From CBDBIG01 sp965205845 [NCBI: bacterium] (lineage in GTDB: Bacteria > SAR324), in contig CBDBIG010000003.1 in assembly GCA_965205845.1 (NCBI GenBank), positions 496,001 to 560,000 of the forward strand: 64,000 bases of DNA. Direction: 5' to 3'. A program made the translations under genes and the position numbers. This document shows, piece after piece, positions 36,700 through 45,802 of the stretch. Numbering within the stretch: the stretch's first letter is position 1; each line of letters begins with the position of its first letter. The notes beneath the pieces are model-generated. The model worked only from the letters and a program-made list of their open reading frames with translations. It did not search any database and was not told the origin of the DNA.

Positions 36700-38376
36700 A
36701 TGACACATCCCGCACGCCAAGCACCCAGCGCACAAAATTTGCTATACCAAGCGCTGCTACAAAGCCTTGCACCCTTACTTAAGAAGCGTTTTCGGCGCTC
36801 CCAGCGCGGACGTACTATAGGCAAAAGCACCCCACCGCTAGGTGATCGCCAGCTCAAAGGGATTCCGTGGGAGGTGGTGGGGCGTGAGGTGCTTGAATTG
36901 CACCAGGCCTACACCCGAAATCGTAGCGAAAAAGCAGGCAAGGAACAAGGCACGTTTCGTAAACAAACCAATCCCTTGCATGGGCGCTTACTGGGCGGGC
37001 AATTGTACTTTTTACCCCGCAATATCTATCGCGTTAGCCGAGTACTACGTGCGCTGCCTTGGCAAAAACCCTTGCTACACCAAGCGGGGCGGCATGAGGG
37101 TTGGCTGTTAGCACCCTGGCTACAAATGGCTGAAGACAGCCCTGCAGTAACGGGAGATGAAGCACCTAGTGTGCTTACCCCCCCTGAACCGCTGCCCGTT
37201 AAAACGGAGCCCGAAAAGGGATTGGGGCAGGCAGCCTTGGCAGATGACAAGACGCCAAGCATCGCATCGCCCCACCCCGAAACGCCAACGGGAAACGGTC
37301 AGGTGTTACGTGTGCTTGATTTGGGCTGCGGTGCGGGTGCCTTTAGCGTGGCCGTGTTAGATTTTTTACGCGAACTGGGGCCTCCCAAAACGGGCTGGCC
37401 GCAAATAGACATCACCTTGGTCGACCAATCGCGACGCTCATTGGGGCAGGCGCGGCGTAATTTGAGGGCCTATGCCGCCCTTGCTTTGCCCGACATGCCC
37501 TTAAATCTACATTCTTACGCCCATGGTGTCGAGGCATTTTTAACCGAAACAGACACGCAACCAAAGTATGCCTTGGCGGGTGCGGCGATGATGATGAATG
37601 AACTGGCATTGCTCGGTCCAAGACGCACCACCAAAAAAGCGGGGCGCATGGCCTTGGCAATGCAGCACACCATTGCCCCAGGGGGCATTTGGGTGGTGGT
37701 TGAAGGAGGGGTCCGCAAGGGCTACATGCAAATGATGGCCTTGCGCGAGCAATGGGTGAAGCAAGGGTCTGTGCTTTACCCCTGCACCCATCAAAAACCT
37801 TGCCCCCTTTGGCGCCCCACTGTACGCCAGTGGTGCCATATGGCTTGGCGTTTGCCAGAAGACTTTTTTTTTGATGGTTTGTTGCGTCAACACGCTGGTG
37901 TCGAATTTAAAATGCGCGATGTTAATGCCAGCAGTTTGGTGGTACAATTTGGGCGCAATACGCCAAGTACCGAGGCGCAAAATGGGGTTACCGCACAAAC
38001 CTCGCAGTGGTTTCATAAACGTCTTGGGATGGAGCAAACCTCTCAGGGCGAGGGACACCGTCCCCAGGCGCCGTTTGCCACACCGCACGGGGCCAGAATT
38101 CTTTCAAACCCCCTGCCTGCCCCCCAAGCGGCCGCACTTATTGGCAGCCATGTCCGCATCCTTGAAAGCAAAGAAACCAACGTGCCTCCCTCCACGGGCG
38201 TGTTAAGTTGCGAGGAAAACGGGCAGTTGGGCGTGCGCAAATTTTCGAACAAGGCGAACGTTTTTCGCGGGAACTTGGTGTCGCCTTTTTCGCCCGACCT
38301 TAATCCGCTGGCCCTACGCTTTTTGCCCCTGTACAACAAGCCACGTACCCCCACCAAGCGCAAAGAGAAGGGCTAG
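36700..38376 (+). CDS. Rsm22-like small-subunit assembly methyltransferase-fold protein
   Basis: A 558-residue protein with a Rossmann methyltransferase core: VLDLGCGAGAFSVAVLDFL (motif I, about residues 203-221), DITLVDQSRRSLGQAR (motif II), and ALAGAAMMMNELALLG. The region YPCTHQKPCPLWRPTVRQWC followed by HMAW matches the Cys pattern PC-H-x-x-CP...WCH of Rsm22/METTL17, in which these cysteines hold a metal or Fe-S centre. FYLPRNIYRVSRVL is also Rsm22-like. METTL17/Rsm22 help assemble the small ribosomal subunit. Two low-complexity Pro/Glu segments (about 150-200 and 430-500) flank the core. The next gene follows 98 bp later. Confidence 0.75.
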   Translation: MTHPARQAPSAQNLLYQALLQSLAPLLKKRFRRSQRGRTIGKSTPPLGDRQLKGIPWEVVGREVLELHQAYTRNRSEKAGKEQGTFRKQTNPLHGRLLGGQLYFLPRNIYRVSRVLRALPWQKPLLHQAGRHEGWLLAPWLQMAEDSPAVTGDEAPSVLTPPEPLPVKTEPEKGLGQAALADDKTPSIASPHPETPTGNGQVLRVLDLGCGAGAFSVAVLDFLRELGPPKTGWPQIDITLVDQSRRSLGQARRNLRAYAALALPDMPLNLHSYAHGVEAFLTETDTQPKYALAGAAMMMNELALLGPRRTTKKAGRMALAMQHTIAPGGIWVVVEGGVRKGYMQMMALREQWVKQGSVLYPCTHQKPCPLWRPTVRQWCHMAWRLPEDFFFDGLLRQHAGVEFKMRDVNASSLVVQFGRNTPSTEAQNGVTAQTSQWFHKRLGMEQTSQGEGHRPQAPFATPHGARILSNPLPAPQAAALIGSHVRILESKETNVPPSTGVLSCEENGQLGVRKFSNKANVFRGNLVSPFSPDLNPLALRFLPLYNKPRTPTKRKEKG

Positions 38377-38473
38377 AAAAATACACGGCAGGGCAAAATT
38401 CGAGAATGCTTATGCCTCAACCTATGGGGCGTCCATTAAAATACGTATTCCCCTTAGCTGATATGAAAGCACC

Positions 38474-40123
38474 ATGAACGCATCTTTGAACAAGACCTCG
38501 CCCCCCAGCCCGTGGTTGCACACCTTGTACGCGGAGCGCACTGGCGTGCTTGTTCATTGTTGGGCGCAAGGTTGGTTACAACGTGCCTTGCCCTTACAAC
38601 TCCATCCCCAGGCACGTCTCCTCAAGATTATCTCGCTGGGGGTGGTCGATAGCCAAAATCCCCAACGGTTTTTAAAGGTTAAAATCCAAGTGGAGATGGG
38701 TTTGCAAACTGTCGCACAAACGCCCGAACCCATCGACGCACCGCACACGATGCGCACAGATGGCAAGAAATCTGCTAAGCCCACTGAGCTTGCGGTACAG
38801 ATCCTCGAAGGAGCGGTCGAAATTGTGGATGACACGGCATCGATCGCGCACGCTTACCCTCAAACCATGGCAAGTGGATTGCCCGTTGTGCTGTATTTAC
38901 GCTGGTGTCATGCCAAAAATCTGAACACCACCAACCCCCAAGCCAGGCAACTGGTGATGGAAGAAAACCTCGCCATCCTAAAAACAAAGCCCACCCCCGC
39001 CCACGTTTTTACTCTCATCGCCTTGCGACGCTTTAAGCAGGCGTGGGAACGGCGCACATACCTAACGGGGCAATGCGGGACACTTGGATTGCAAATACAA
39101 ACGCACACCAAAGCGCATTCAGCCAGTAAAAAAATCGAACATATGGTGGGTTTGGCTGCAGAAATGCGCGCTCGCCTCAAAATGAAACGCTTGATGCAAG
39201 AGCATCACGCATCCCAAGTATGGGAATGGGAGAACGTGGAACAGTGCTTGTACGCCAGCATGCTTTATTACATGGGTGCTGCAACCCAACGCAAAATGCT
39301 GGCTGTGCTCGCCAAGCAAGTACCCTATTCCACGCTGCTTACGCTCTTTTGCCATGGCAAGCGGTCGCAAGTGCAACATGCCATAATGGCGCGCTGGTTT
39401 GGGATGCTAGGCCTGTTGGTAAACCCGTCACCCCAGTGGCATCAAAACCTTGTTTATGAAACCCAATGGCAGGAATATCAAAATTTGTACACCCTGTTTC
39501 AAGCTACTAAGATGGAACCCTTTTCGCAAAATGCCCAAGAGCATGCCTCCGAGGGCGCACAAAGCCAAGGGGTGCGACCGTGGAATCGCTTGGAGAGGCG
39601 CTTGGTGGGGTTTTATCACCATCTGCGCTGGGCAGGTAAACAGGGCTTGCTAAAAAGCTGGTTGCAGTTGTTGACACAGTTGGCCCCTTTGGCCCATACC
39701 GGGGCATTGGGCCAGGCCTCCAAGCACGCCTTTGAGCAGGCGTTCCCAACCCCGCAAGAAGAACCATGGCGTGGGCGTTTTGGTTTTGGCGTCGAAGAAA
39801 CCCGTTCAGGGGCACGCTTGATAGGGCAGCAACACATTACCATGCTGTTTTCCAATGCCGTACTGCCCGTGCTGTTGGGATACGCGTACCACCAACACAA
39901 CAGTACGCTGGAATCGCTGTTGTATCGCATATGCCTCATCCTGCCCTCCGAAACCGCCAACAAAGAGGTACGCTGGATGCGCCAGCGCTTGCTCACCTTC
40001 ACCCCGCTAAAACCCTCTTTGCGTGTGTTTCAAGGGTTGTTGCAGCTGCGAAACGATTTTTGCAGCCATTTTGAGCAAGGCTGCCAAGGCTGCGCACTAC
40101 CCGCCCACATTTTAGGCAAGTAA
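38474..40123 (+). CDS. DUF2851-like protein of unknown function
   Basis: A 549-residue soluble protein. C-terminal features match DUF2851 as I recall it: YYMGAATQRKMLAVLAKQVP, PWNRLERRLVGFYHHLRW (usually RP.N.P.RR), LFSNAVLPVLLGYAYHQH, LPSETANKEVRWMRQRLL and the closing FQGLLQLRNDFCSHFEQGCQ then GC, in which two or three Cys may bind metal. The N-terminal third is less typical. Function of the family is not known to me. It follows the Rsm22-like gene on the same strand, so a link to RNA or ribosome biology is possible. The next gene is convergent. Confidence 0.55.
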   Translation: MNASLNKTSPPSPWLHTLYAERTGVLVHCWAQGWLQRALPLQLHPQARLLKIISLGVVDSQNPQRFLKVKIQVEMGLQTVAQTPEPIDAPHTMRTDGKKSAKPTELAVQILEGAVEIVDDTASIAHAYPQTMASGLPVVLYLRWCHAKNLNTTNPQARQLVMEENLAILKTKPTPAHVFTLIALRRFKQAWERRTYLTGQCGTLGLQIQTHTKAHSASKKIEHMVGLAAEMRARLKMKRLMQEHHASQVWEWENVEQCLYASMLYYMGAATQRKMLAVLAKQVPYSTLLTLFCHGKRSQVQHAIMARWFGMLGLLVNPSPQWHQNLVYETQWQEYQNLYTLFQATKMEPFSQNAQEHASEGAQSQGVRPWNRLERRLVGFYHHLRWAGKQGLLKSWLQLLTQLAPLAHTGALGQASKHAFEQAFPTPQEEPWRGRFGFGVEETRSGARLIGQQHITMLFSNAVLPVLLGYAYHQHNSTLESLLYRICLILPSETANKEVRWMRQRLLTFTPLKPSLRVFQGLLQLRNDFCSHFEQGCQGCALPAHILGK

Positions 40124-40171
40124 CCCCCCTCCCCCGGTGTACCTTTTGCGTACAACCCCATCCAAAGGCAC

Positions 40172-40942
40172 CTAAAGGGCACGCAAATGCGCCATGTGCC
40201 TTTTGAGGTCATCACCAATGCTTGTGCGATCGCTGCCAAACAGCACAAAAAAGATCCCTTTTTGAATGAAAGGGTCAGACATTGCGTGCTCAAAAAAGTG
40301 AATCACCAAAGGCATGTTCATTTTTTGACACACGCCCATGATGCGATCGACAGCGGCAATGTAGGTGGGGTGCTGGTATTGCGCGGGCACTCCCAGTTGA
40401 ATCGAGAGATCATTGGGGCCGACAAAGGCGGCATCGACCCCAGGTACCGCCAGCAAGTCTTCTAAATTCTCCATCGCTTTGACACTCTCAATGCCTATCA
40501 CCAACACGTTATTCTCGTTGCGCTGGGTTAGGTAGGCTTGGGTTTCAGGAGAGGGAAACTCACCCTTTTCGACAATGCGCCCAACGGCCTCACCTTTTAG
40601 GGGAAGCCATTTGCATGCACCCACAGCCTCCTTTACTTGCGCAACCGTCTCGATATAGGGTGCCAAAATGCCCTGGGCACCGGCATCCAAGGCCATGGTA
40701 ATATAGTGCGAAGCGGGGATGGGTACGCGCACAAAAGGCGCAATTTGTGCGTCTTTTAGGCGGGTCATCCACTGGGCCGTCTCAGCGCGATTAAAAGGCG
40801 AATGCTCGTTATCCACAATCACAAAATCGAGGTCCATTTCATCCAAACGTGCATCACCACTGCCTACACGGACTACAGAAAACATGCTGCCGCAAACGCG
40901 CTGCTGATTGTTTAACGCTTTTTTTAGTGTTTTTCCATCCAT
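40172..40942 (-). CDS. HpcH/HpaI aldolase family protein
   Basis: Metal-dependent class II pyruvate-type aldolase, 256 residues. Seen: LDFVIVDNEHSPFN (the D-x-EH metal/active-site region), APFVRVPIPASHYITMALDAGAQGILAPYIET, VIGIESVKAMENLEDLLAVPG with the metal-binding Glu, and VDAAFVGPNDLSIQLGVP with the Asp of GPNDLS. Members cleave 2-keto-3-deoxy sugar acids or 4-hydroxy-2-oxo acids, releasing pyruvate. The substrate is not evident: the divergent neighbour is an ArgE-like deacetylase and no sugar-acid pathway is present. It ends convergent with the DUF2851 gene. Confidence 0.88.
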   Translation of the reverse strand: MDGKTLKKALNNQQRVCGSMFSVVRVGSGDARLDEMDLDFVIVDNEHSPFNRAETAQWMTRLKDAQIAPFVRVPIPASHYITMALDAGAQGILAPYIETVAQVKEAVGACKWLPLKGEAVGRIVEKGEFPSPETQAYLTQRNENNVLVIGIESVKAMENLEDLLAVPGVDAAFVGPNDLSIQLGVPAQYQHPTYIAAVDRIMGVCQKMNMPLVIHFFEHAMSDPFIQKGIFFVLFGSDRTSIGDDLKRHMAHLRAL

Positions 40943-41156
40943 CGTCTACTTTGTCATTCACCCCTTAGGTTAAAAATGTGTTACGCTGTGCGTGCCCCTA
41001 CTCATCAATGTGTGAAAGGCCGTGGAATTTGATTTTTGCACGGGCACGCCCCCCTATTAGGGCCATTTCCTTTTTAGGACCCTGCGCCATTTACCAACCG
41101 TTTGGTGCAAACCTCAATGAGGGCTTCTTATAACAAAGATTGCGAGTTTAATCAAT

Positions 41157-42311
41157 ATGGACTTTATGCAAGTTGCGCGGCAATTGATTGCCTACGATAC
41201 AACCAGTCATCATTCCAACTTGAACATGATTGACTACCTGGTTGAGCGGTGCAAAGAACTGGGTGCGGAGGTGGTGTTATATACCGATGAAACGGGCAAG
41301 AAAGCCAACCTATTTGCCACCATGGGTCCCCACGACGTTGGAGGATTAATGCTTTCAGGGCATACGGATGTGGTCCCCGTGGTTGGACAAAATTGGGACA
41401 CAGACCCCTTTGTCTTAACAGCAGCACAGGGTAGATTTTATGGCCGCGGGGTCGCCGATATGAAAATTTTTATCTGCCAAGCCTTGTTGACTGCCAACGC
41501 ATTTAAGCACCAAACCTTCAAGCAGCCCTTGCACCTTGCCTTTACCTATGATGAAGAGGTGGGCTGCCATGGGGCACGCCGCATGATGGAACAGCGCAGC
41601 ACACAAGACCATGTTCTGCCTAAATGCGCCTTGATTGGCGAGCCCACCAATTTTCAAGTGTTTCGCATGCACAAAGGCATGCACGCTGTGCAGGTACGCA
41701 TCAAAGGGGTCGAAGGGCACAGCAGCGGTCCCAACCGAGGTGCCAACGCCATTGAACAATTGTCGTTGGTGATGCAAAAAATTGGGGAGATCAGCCATGA
41801 GTGCCGTCAAAAAACCTCCTTGGAGTCTTTTTTTGAGCTGCCCTACACCACCATTAACATGGGGCTCATTCAAGGAGGGACAGCACTCAACATTATCCCC
41901 AATCAAGCCCGCCTCGACTTCGAGTATCGCACAATCCCTGACCAAGACCCCCAGTATGTATTTCAACAAATACAAGGCTATGCTCAAGAGGTGTTGTTGC
42001 CCAATTTTAAAAAACAACAACCCCAGGTGGACATTGAGGTCGAGATGATGCGTGCGGGTCCCCCCATGATAGCCCCAGAAAACACCGCCATTGAGCAACT
42101 GGCCTTGCGCCTAACGGGCAATGTCACCGCAGGCGCAGCGCCCTTTTATACCGAGGGAGCCATTTATAACGAAGCGGGCATTCCTACCGTCGTTTGCGGA
42201 CCTGGGGATATTGCCCAAGCCCACCGCCCCAATGAATTCATCACCCAAGAACAGCTCGAAAAAGGCGTGCCCTTTTTGTCGCGGCTCGTCGAGGAATCCT
42301 GTTTTGCCTAG
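41157..42311 (+). CDS. argE: M20 family acetylornithine deacetylase (ArgE-like)
   Basis: Zinc amidohydrolase of 384 residues. Metal and catalytic motifs: LMLSGHTDVVPVVGQNW (His-x-Asp), RGVADMKIFI (Asp bridging), FTYDEEVGCHGAR (catalytic Glu-Glu), CALIGEPTNF and the C-terminal AQAHRPNEF with the last zinc His. The dimerisation domain begins at VEGHSSGPNRGANAIEQL. This pattern fits ArgE, which releases ornithine from N-acetylornithine, but succinyl-diaminopimelate desuccinylase and related M20 enzymes look alike, so the specific substrate is moderately sure. The gene stands alone. Confidence 0.82.
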   Translation: MDFMQVARQLIAYDTTSHHSNLNMIDYLVERCKELGAEVVLYTDETGKKANLFATMGPHDVGGLMLSGHTDVVPVVGQNWDTDPFVLTAAQGRFYGRGVADMKIFICQALLTANAFKHQTFKQPLHLAFTYDEEVGCHGARRMMEQRSTQDHVLPKCALIGEPTNFQVFRMHKGMHAVQVRIKGVEGHSSGPNRGANAIEQLSLVMQKIGEISHECRQKTSLESFFELPYTTINMGLIQGGTALNIIPNQARLDFEYRTIPDQDPQYVFQQIQGYAQEVLLPNFKKQQPQVDIEVEMMRAGPPMIAPENTAIEQLALRLTGNVTAGAAPFYTEGAIYNEAGIPTVVCGPGDIAQAHRPNEFITQEQLEKGVPFLSRLVEESCFA

Positions 42312-42913
42312 CCTTTTGTGAGGACTAAAACGAGCGAAACCTAGGCATTGGCTTCGAACTAGGTGTCCATCCACTGTCGGGCGAGGTTCAAACATCTCCT
42401 CTAAGATTCCCTGGGGTATCTCGGGTGCAACTTAGAGTGTAAGCAGCAAGAAGGGCTCTTGCCAATGGCATGGGCTCTTATCACGTTGTGTAGGCGGGTT
42501 TGTTGCCATAACCCCCGTTTCATTCGGGCGGAATGTCAACCCATGCTAAGATTGTCTGGGCACCCCGAGGCAGGCTCGCCAAGTGGTTTAGCGACCACTA
42601 GAAAACTACGGAAAAAATAGCGGGATCTCGCTATATCCCGTTATTTCCATGTTGTGGCAAAGCATGGGGGTGGGCAGTTGCTTTCTTGCTACGGTGTGTT
42701 TTGTACTACAGCTGTATGCAATATGCATGGTTCTCGTGCTCGGTTTGTATTGTCATGGATGCCACCTTAAAAACGGGTGTGGTGCCCCTTTTTGCCTGTG
42801 CGCGCCTATTATCTTGCAGAGCAATCACAAAGCCGTTTTTTCACTGCCCATAAAGTGGGCAAACCCTTTTTTCTACCCAACCTAAAGTACTGCAAATTGA
42901 AGGAGAGCAACAG
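42312..42913. other. 600-bp intergenic region with an inverted repeat
   Basis: No supported gene. A 78-codon hydrophobic, Cys-rich frame at 42649-42885 has no ribosome-binding site and no resemblance to a family. An inverted repeat lies at 42615-42646. Confidence 0.4.
42615..42646. repeat. Inverted repeat AAATAGCGGGAT / ATCCCGTTATTT
   Basis: Twelve paired positions (one G-T) around an 8-base loop, with A-rich and T-rich ends. The right arm and loop, CTCGCTATATCCCGTTATTT, resemble CCCGCTATATCCCATTATTT near 19337-19357 in the degenerate phage region. It could be a terminator-like hairpin or the trace of a mobile element. Confidence 0.5.
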
Positions 42914-44587
42914 ATGACAAAACCTTGGAGGGGAAAGCAGATTTTTATGGAATCCCTAAAAGCAGAAGGGATTACCCATATTTTTGGCAATCCAGGTACC
43001 ACCGAGTTGCCTTTGATGGATTCGCTGCTTGACTATCCTGAGTTTGAATACATTTTAAGCTTGCATGAAGGTCCAGCCGTGACCATGGCCGATGCCTTTG
43101 CCCTTAGCTGTGGACAGGTAGGTGTGGTCAATTTACACGTTGGTCCAGGCTTAGGTAACGGCCTTGGCATGGTGTATAACGCATGCAAAGGCAAAACCCC
43201 TTTGCTGGTTACAGCAGGGCAGCAAGACAACCGTCTGCGCCTGCGCGATCCCCTATTAGGTCACGATTTGGTGGCCATGGCAGCACCCCTTACCAAGTGG
43301 AGTGTGGAGGCCAACCATGCCGATGAAATGCCACTGATAATGCACAGGGCTTTAAAAACCGCCAAGCAACATCCCCAAGGTCCTGTGTTTGTATCGCTCC
43401 CTCTCAATGTGATGGAACAAGAAACCAACCACCCCCCCATGCCTATGGGTGCTTGGATGGATGATGCACATCCTGATACCAAGGCCATCGAGCGCATGTG
43501 TGCACTACTGCTTTCTTCGAGTAGACCCGTGATTTTTTGTGGCGATTTTGTGGCGCGCAGTGGAGCGCGCGCTGTTTTGGTTGAGTTGGCTGAATTTTGT
43601 GGTGCCGCAGTGTATACCGATGTGCTACCCAGTTTGGTTAATTTCCCCAATCAACACCCGTGTTACCGCGATCGTGGAGCAGGAGATCAAGCGGCGTTGC
43701 GCAAATCGCTGCAAGGTGCCGATTTAATTTTGTTGATTGGCGGGGAGTTTTTTGAGGAAGTGTGGTTTGAGGACACCCACCCTTTTCCTTTGGACGCAGT
43801 AACCATTCAAATTGACCCTGACCCTAAAAATCTTGGGCGCAACTATGCGGTTACCTGTGCTGTGGCGGCGGATATTAAGCATAGCCTCACCACCTTGTTG
43901 CAAGCCTTGCAGATGCAAGCAAGCCCCAGCTGGCGTCAAGGTGCTGCCATGAGGCTTGCAGAATATCAGGCAAAAAAAGAACAAGCGCGCGAAGCGCAGC
44001 GCAGAAAAAGAGCCACTCCAAATACCAATGGATGCATAACCCCTGCCCAACTGATGGGAGAATTAGCCCAATCCCTCCCTAAAAATATTGCCATTGCAGG
44101 CGAAGCCATCACCGCCACTCCCGATTTAGCACATAGCTTCGCTTTTGAAAACGATGGCGACTACCTGGGAGGACGCGGCGGTGGGATTGGTCACGGCATT
44201 CCCAGTGCCATTGGGATGAAACTTGCCATGCCAAAACGCCCCGTACTTAGCATAAGCGGTGATGGATCATCGCTATATTCAGTACAAGCGTTTTGGACGG
44301 CTGCGCACCACCACATTCCCGTGGTTTTTTTAATTCTTAGTAACCGTGCCTACCACCTACTGCGCCTAAATATGGACCGCTACCGCAAGATTTACGGCAT
44401 TGATGGCGAACGAGGCTATCCTCATTTTGACTTGCAAGATCCCCAACTCAATTTTGTGAAAATAGCCAAGGGTTTTGGCCTCGACGGAAAATACATCCGC
44501 CAATTGGCTGAAGTACGTCCCTCCATTGAGGCAGCCTTTGCCAACGCTAAACCTTGTGTGATTGAAGTCGAAGTGTCCGCGCCTTAG
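42914..44587 (+). CDS. ThDP-dependent decarboxylase, benzoylformate decarboxylase-like
   Basis: Thiamine-diphosphate enzyme of 557 residues in the acetolactate synthase/benzoylformate decarboxylase superfamily. Seen: ITHIFGNPGTTELPLMDSL, the catalytic Glu in LSLHEGPAVTMADAFAL, NLHVGPGLGNGLGMVYNA, and the ThDP/Mg motif SISGDGSSLYSVQAFWTAAH with a closing Asn in LILSNRAYHLL. The GNPGTTELP start and GRGGGIGHGIPSAIGM are typical of MdlC-like decarboxylases. It shares the superfamily with ilvB at 22 kb but is clearly distinct. Substrate is probably an aromatic or branched 2-oxoacid, unproven. AAGGAGAG before the ATG is a strong ribosome-binding site. Confidence 0.82.
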   Translation: MTKPWRGKQIFMESLKAEGITHIFGNPGTTELPLMDSLLDYPEFEYILSLHEGPAVTMADAFALSCGQVGVVNLHVGPGLGNGLGMVYNACKGKTPLLVTAGQQDNRLRLRDPLLGHDLVAMAAPLTKWSVEANHADEMPLIMHRALKTAKQHPQGPVFVSLPLNVMEQETNHPPMPMGAWMDDAHPDTKAIERMCALLLSSSRPVIFCGDFVARSGARAVLVELAEFCGAAVYTDVLPSLVNFPNQHPCYRDRGAGDQAALRKSLQGADLILLIGGEFFEEVWFEDTHPFPLDAVTIQIDPDPKNLGRNYAVTCAVAADIKHSLTTLLQALQMQASPSWRQGAAMRLAEYQAKKEQAREAQRRKRATPNTNGCITPAQLMGELAQSLPKNIAIAGEAITATPDLAHSFAFENDGDYLGGRGGGIGHGIPSAIGMKLAMPKRPVLSISGDGSSLYSVQAFWTAAHHHIPVVFLILSNRAYHLLRLNMDRYRKIYGIDGERGYPHFDLQDPQLNFVKIAKGFGLDGKYIRQLAEVRPSIEAAFANAKPCVIEVEVSAP

Positions 44588-44986
44588 CAATCAAAATCTC
44601 AAACAGCAAGAAGGATTTATGAATTGCGCAAAATTCACCTTTAGCGATACGCCAGGTGCGTTTCTTTTTGCATTTTGGGCTTAGACCATACTGGGGGGTG
44701 TTTTTGTATGGAGTGGAGAAATTGGTGCTTACGGGCTTGTGCCAAGCCTTTTTTTGCTCTTGTTGGGATGCTTTTCTCCGGGCCATGATGCCCGTAACGA
44801 GCTTCCCATTCGGAAAATAACCGCTGGGCTCGGGTTCACTTGTGCCCAGTGGAGTAATGGCGACCTGCGACTGCTGGGGTAACAAAAAATCGTGGATTTT
44901 TTTATCTGGCGTTACCTGAGGTGCTGTGCCCCGTCGTTAAAGCAGCACCCTGTTATCAAGCCTTTTTGGCCGAATGAAGTACCCAT
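44588..44986. other. 400-bp region between convergent genes
   Basis: No supported gene. A plus-strand frame from the ATG near 44618, with an AAGGA just upstream, is interrupted by TAG after about 21 codons and then continues open for about 60 codons in a hydrophobic style. It could be a broken small membrane-protein gene or chance. Confidence 0.35.
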
Positions 44987-45802
44987 TTAAATGGTCCCAA
45001 AATCACCATGGCGGCCAAGGCCCTGCCTAAATCTTCCCGCACCTTGAATGCCATCTTTAATAAGGGCGGGGTAGCTGTTGTGCCACTCTTGCACCAAGGC
45101 ATCGCGCATGCTCAAGCCGTGTTGTCTCATGGCCGAGCGGCGGTCAGCACGTAAACAGTGCTGGGGGAATTGCGCCATTTTGAGGGCAATTTCCTCTGCT
45201 TTTTGGCGACACTGCCCTTCTTCAACCACATATTCGCACAGACCAATTTGCACGCATTCTGGGGCTGGCACTTTACGCCCCGTCAAAATGAGTTCAAGGG
45301 CACGTCCCTGTCCGACCAAGCGTGGCAAGCGCACCGTGCCGCCATCAATGAGAGGGACCCCCCAGCGTCTGCAGTACACCCCAAAATAGGCACTTTTTTC
45401 CATTACCCTAAAGTCGCACCACAAGGCCAGTTCCATACCCCCGGCCACGGCGGCCCCTGCCACGGCTGCAATTACGGGTTTGTCCAGTTCAAGGCGGGTG
45501 GGGCCCAGCGGTGCGCGAGGCACATCGCTACCATTGCCGTGCGCAGCACCGTCTTTGGGCAACTCAAGTTCGGCGATAGGGTGTGTGGGGTGAAGATCCC
45601 CCAGCTCTTTTAAGTCGCCACCCGCGCAAAAACTGCCCCCTTCGCCCCATAGCACTGCCACCAACGCACTGTCGTCTTGTTCAAATTCTAAAAAAGCCTC
45701 AAACAAAGCCTGGGCACTGTTGGTATCAATGGCATTGCGCGCCTCGGGGCGGGAGTGAATCACTGTCCAAACCCCGCGTTGTTTTTCAATTCTAACTGCC
45801 AT
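44987..45802 (-). CDS. Enoyl-CoA hydratase/isomerase (crotonase) family protein, left copy
   Basis: Crotonase-fold CoA enzyme of 271 residues. Seen: GGSFCAGGDLKELGD (oxyanion-hole strand with AGGDL) and DKPVIAAVAGAAVAGGMELALWCDFRVM (the second oxyanion-hole Gly is in the GGMELALWCD segment). An insertion of about 25 residues (PTHPIAELELPKDGAAHGNG) follows the first motif. The family's catalytic acid is not obvious, so hydratase, isomerase or other CoA chemistry is open. Upstream on the same strand lies an acyl-CoA ligase gene, and the 169-bp array separates them. Its first codons are copied four times in that array. Confidence 0.85.
   Translation of the reverse strand: MAVRIEKQRGVWTVIHSRPEARNAIDTNSAQALFEAFLEFEQDDSALVAVLWGEGGSFCAGGDLKELGDLHPTHPIAELELPKDGAAHGNGSDVPRAPLGPTRLELDKPVIAAVAGAAVAGGMELALWCDFRVMEKSAYFGVYCRRWGVPLIDGGTVRLPRLVGQGRALELILTGRKVPAPECVQIGLCEYVVEEGQCRQKAEEIALKMAQFPQHCLRADRRSAMRQHGLSMRDALVQEWHNSYPALIKDGIQGAGRFRQGLGRHGDFGTI

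Noticed and set aside
42649-42885. Hydrophobic Cys-rich 78-codon frame
   Set aside because: No ribosome-binding site, and the composition looks like chance in non-coding DNA.
44618-44880. Small plus-strand gene with an in-frame TAG
   Set aside because: Has AAGGA before the ATG but an amber codon after about 21 codons; nothing supports read-through or a family.
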